A stretch of DNA of 64,000 nucleotides from Nocardioides sp. IC4_145. GTDB taxonomy: Bacteria; Actinomycetota; Actinomycetes; Propionibacteriales; Nocardioidaceae. Both the position numbers and the translations under genes were made by a program. The DNA is taken from assembly GCF_011250565.1 (NCBI RefSeq), contig NZ_JAANMS010000001.1:1-64000 (forward strand), given 5' to 3'. Shown here in pieces: positions 62,316-64,000 of this stretch (its first letter is position 1; each line of letters begins with the position of its first letter). Under the pieces are notes generated by a model. That model ran no database searches. It was given only the letters and a program-made list of their open reading frames with translations, and was not told the origin of the DNA.

Positions 62316-62918
62316 TCAGTCGCGGAGGATGAGGTGGACGGCGCGCTCGATCTGGGCGCCGGTCTCGGCGGCGGTCATCCGGCCGGTGACCCAGCCGACG
62401 AGGGCGGCGAGCCAGACGTCGCCGATGATCCGGGTGATGGCGACGTCGTCGTCGGTGGGCTCGGACTGGCCGGGGTGCATGGCGCGGGTGAGCATGGTGC
62501 TGAGCAGCATGCCGACCTGGTGGATCTCGGCCTGGACCGAGGCGTCGGCGAACATGAACGCGCGGGTGAGCGCCTCGGTGAGGTGGGGGCTGCTCTGCAG
62601 GCCGCGGGTGGTGCCCTTGAGGACGTTGATGACCCGTTCGGAGGCGGTGTCGCCGGGGATCTCGACGTCGCGGCGGGCGGCCTCGGTGCGCTCGAACTCC
62701 CGGCCGAGCGCGCTGACGAGCAGGTGGATCTTGGACGGGAAGTAGCGGTAGAGCGTGCCGAGGGCGACGTCGGCCTGGTCGGCGACGGCGCGCATCTGGA
62801 CGGCGTCGAAGCCGCCCTTGGAGGCCAGGTCGATCGTGGCGTCGAGGATGCGCTTGCGGCGGTCACGCTGGGCCGCGGACCCGAGGTCCTCCGCGTTGAG
62901 GGAGTTGGTCGCGCTCAT
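62316..62918 (-). CDS. kstR: TetR-family repressor KstR
   Basis: 200 aa. The N-terminal HTH ILDATIDLASKGGFDAVQMRAVADQADVALGTLYRYFPSKIHLLVSALGREFER is close to the mycobacterial KstR pattern, especially the VQMR-VADxADVA-GTLYRYFPSK-HLLVSALGREF run, and the C-terminal half has TRAFMFADASVQAEI and ISDVWL-like IIGDVWLAALVGW. KstR represses sterol catabolism and mce4 and is released by a 3-oxo-cholestenoyl-CoA. The window holds four matching operators, one upstream of this gene (63054-63067). Confidence 0.88.
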   Translation of the reverse strand: MSATNSLNAEDLGSAAQRDRRKRILDATIDLASKGGFDAVQMRAVADQADVALGTLYRYFPSKIHLLVSALGREFERTEAARRDVEIPGDTASERVINVLKGTTRGLQSSPHLTEALTRAFMFADASVQAEIHQVGMLLSTMLTRAMHPGQSEPTDDDVAITRIIGDVWLAALVGWVTGRMTAAETGAQIERAVHLILRD

Positions 62919-63053
62919 CGAAGGTGCCCCTGGGTGCTCGTCGCGGTCATGGCGGCCCGGTGTCCCGCGTCATGTGATCCGATGCGGAACCGGGATGGAT
63001 CCGGACCCGACCGCCGGTATGTGGCACTAGGCTAGCCCCACGTGGTCCATGAT

Positions 63054-63067
63054 AGGAACACGTTCCA
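63054..63067. promoter_or_regulatory. KstR-type operator upstream of kstR
   Basis: AGGAACACGTTCCA is a near-perfect palindrome matching T-nn-AAC-nn-GTT-nn-A except the first base. A TAGCCT box on the minus strand (63034-63029) places it near the -35 zone of kstR, consistent with autorepression. It also precedes the divergent glycosyltransferase. Confidence 0.72.
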
Positions 63068-63146
63068 GTTCGTCCGGCCCGGCGTGTCAAGCATCCGGAG
63101 TGTGTCCGGATGTCGGCAACGGCACAGTCGAGAAAGGTCGTGACGC

Positions 63147-64000
63147 GTGCGGATCGCGATGCTGTCCTACCGGAGCGCACCCCACACCGGGGGTCAGGGC
63201 ATCTACCTCCGTCACCTCACGCGGGAGCTGGCCAACCTCGGCCACGAGGTCGAGGTGTTCTCGGGCCAGCCCTACCCCGAGCTCGACCACCCCGGGGTCA
63301 AGCTGACGAAGGTCCCGAGCCTGGACCTCTACCGGCAGCCCGACCCGTTCCGCGTGCCCAAGCTGCGCGAGTTCCGCGACCGCATCGACGTCGAGGAGTT
63401 CCTCACGATGTGCGCGGCCGGCTTCCCCGAGCCGAAGACGTTCAGCTCGCGCGTCGCCCGGGTGCTGCGCGACCGGGTCGAGGACTTCGACATCGTCCAC
63501 GACAACCAGGTCCTCGGCTACGGCATGCTCGAGATCGAGAAGATGGGGCTGCCGCTCATCACGACGCTGCACCACCCGATCACCTTCGACCGGCGCATCG
63601 ACATCAGCCAGACGAAGAACCCGTGGCGCAAGTTCACGCTGTGGCGCTGGTACGGCTTCCTGCGGATGCAGGCCAAGGTCGCCCGTGCCGCGCGCAAGAT
63701 CCTGACCCCCTCGGAGGCGTCCAAGCGCGACATCGCCAAGGACTTCGGCGTCGACCCGGCACGGATGCAGGTGATCCTGCTGGGGGTCGAGGACCTCTTC
63801 AAGCCGCCGACCAGGCCGCGCGTGCCGGGCCGGATCCTGGCCATGGCCAGCGCCGACGCCCCGATGAAGGGCATCGCGACGCTGCTGGAGGCCTTCGCCA
63901 AGCTCCGCACCGAGCGCGACGTCGAGCTGGTGTTGATCACCAAGCCCCGCCCCGGCGGCACGACCGAGCGGCTCATCGAGAAGCTCTCGATCGGCCACTG
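63147..64000 (+). CDS. GT4 family glycosyltransferase, 5' part
   Basis: 284 codons before the window edge. GTG at 63147 with AGAAAGG 9 nt upstream. N-terminal Rossmann-like domain: MLSYRSAPHTGGQGIYLRHLTRELANLGHEVEVFSG, with the Gly-rich loop that binds the acceptor side; later TPSEASKRDIAKDFGV and SADAPMKGIATLLEAFAKL, where the SADAPMKG stretch replaces the usual GRLxxxKG opening of the donor-binding domain. It transfers a sugar from a nucleotide donor; acceptor unknown. Divergent from kstR over the KstR operator. Confidence 0.85.
   Translation, partial: MRIAMLSYRSAPHTGGQGIYLRHLTRELANLGHEVEVFSGQPYPELDHPGVKLTKVPSLDLYRQPDPFRVPKLREFRDRIDVEEFLTMCAAGFPEPKTFSSRVARVLRDRVEDFDIVHDNQVLGYGMLEIEKMGLPLITTLHHPITFDRRIDISQTKNPWRKFTLWRWYGFLRMQAKVARAARKILTPSEASKRDIAKDFGVDPARMQVILLGVEDLFKPPTRPRVPGRILAMASADAPMKGIATLLEAFAKLRTERDVELVLITKPRPGGTTERLIEKLSIGH

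Overview
This window is very GC-rich chromosomal DNA from an actinobacterium. Many GTG starts, leaderless promoters, two Mce lipid-import operons, a KstR-type steroid regulator and an htdX-fabG4-fadA2 block laid out as in mycobacteria all point to Actinomycetia. The overall style is closest to Nocardioides and relatives, but that genus-level placement is inference. I saw no rRNA, tRNA, CRISPR array, intact insertion sequence or prophage.

Layout. 1-3.7 kb: 3' end of a secreted glycoside-hydrolase-like protein, a PAC2 protein and two tandem TesB thioesterases. 3.8-8.3 kb: lipid block htdX-fabG4 (minus) divergent from fadA2 (plus), followed by a TetR regulator with a perfect operator palindrome. 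8.4-16.1 kb: small hypothetical protein, lipoprotein, ATP-dependent DNA ligase, M36 metalloprotease, enoyl-CoA hydratase behind a KstR box, AlkA-like glycosylase. 16.1-29.9 kb: secreted esterase overlapping a complete mce operon (yrbEAB-mceABCDEF), then acyl-CoA carboxylase beta subunit, CMD-family protein, SDR and SCP2-like protein. 30.0-33.3 kb: a somewhat less GC-rich patch with a K+ channel, racemase-like protein and MFS transporter. 33.5-40.1 kb: phospholipase D-type protein, uvrB, MFS transporter, TetR, FBP zinc-finger protein, rhodanese, YjbR. 40.1-47.3 kb: five overlapping minus-strand genes combining a partner-switching module (SpoIIE phosphatase, STAS antagonist, HATPase kinase) with a cellulose-synthase-like glycosyltransferase and a glycoside hydrolase/OpgC fusion; an orphan response regulator is divergent. 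47.3-48.6 kb: channel-like membrane protein and DUF1707 protein. 48.6-62.1 kb: mce4-type operon plus two Mce-associated proteins, then ferredoxin reductase, ferredoxin, two steroid-type SDRs and a split-barrel oxidoreductase. 62.3-64 kb: kstR and the start of a GT4 glycosyltransferase.

How it works together. Four matches to the KstR operator (T-nn-AAC-nn-GTT-nn-A) lie upstream of echA, yrbE4A, the ferredoxin-reductase operon and kstR, so the steroid uptake and oxidation genes probably form one regulon whose repressor is in the same window. A second operator type with an AACTC-n-GAG core recurs at the TetR gene, in the fabG4/fadA2 divergent region and just before the first mce operon, suggesting a second lipid regulon. 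Many genes carry a TAnnnT -10 box about 6-7 nt before the start codon, which predicts leaderless mRNAs. The least conventional locus is the 40-47 kb polysaccharide/partner-switching operon.
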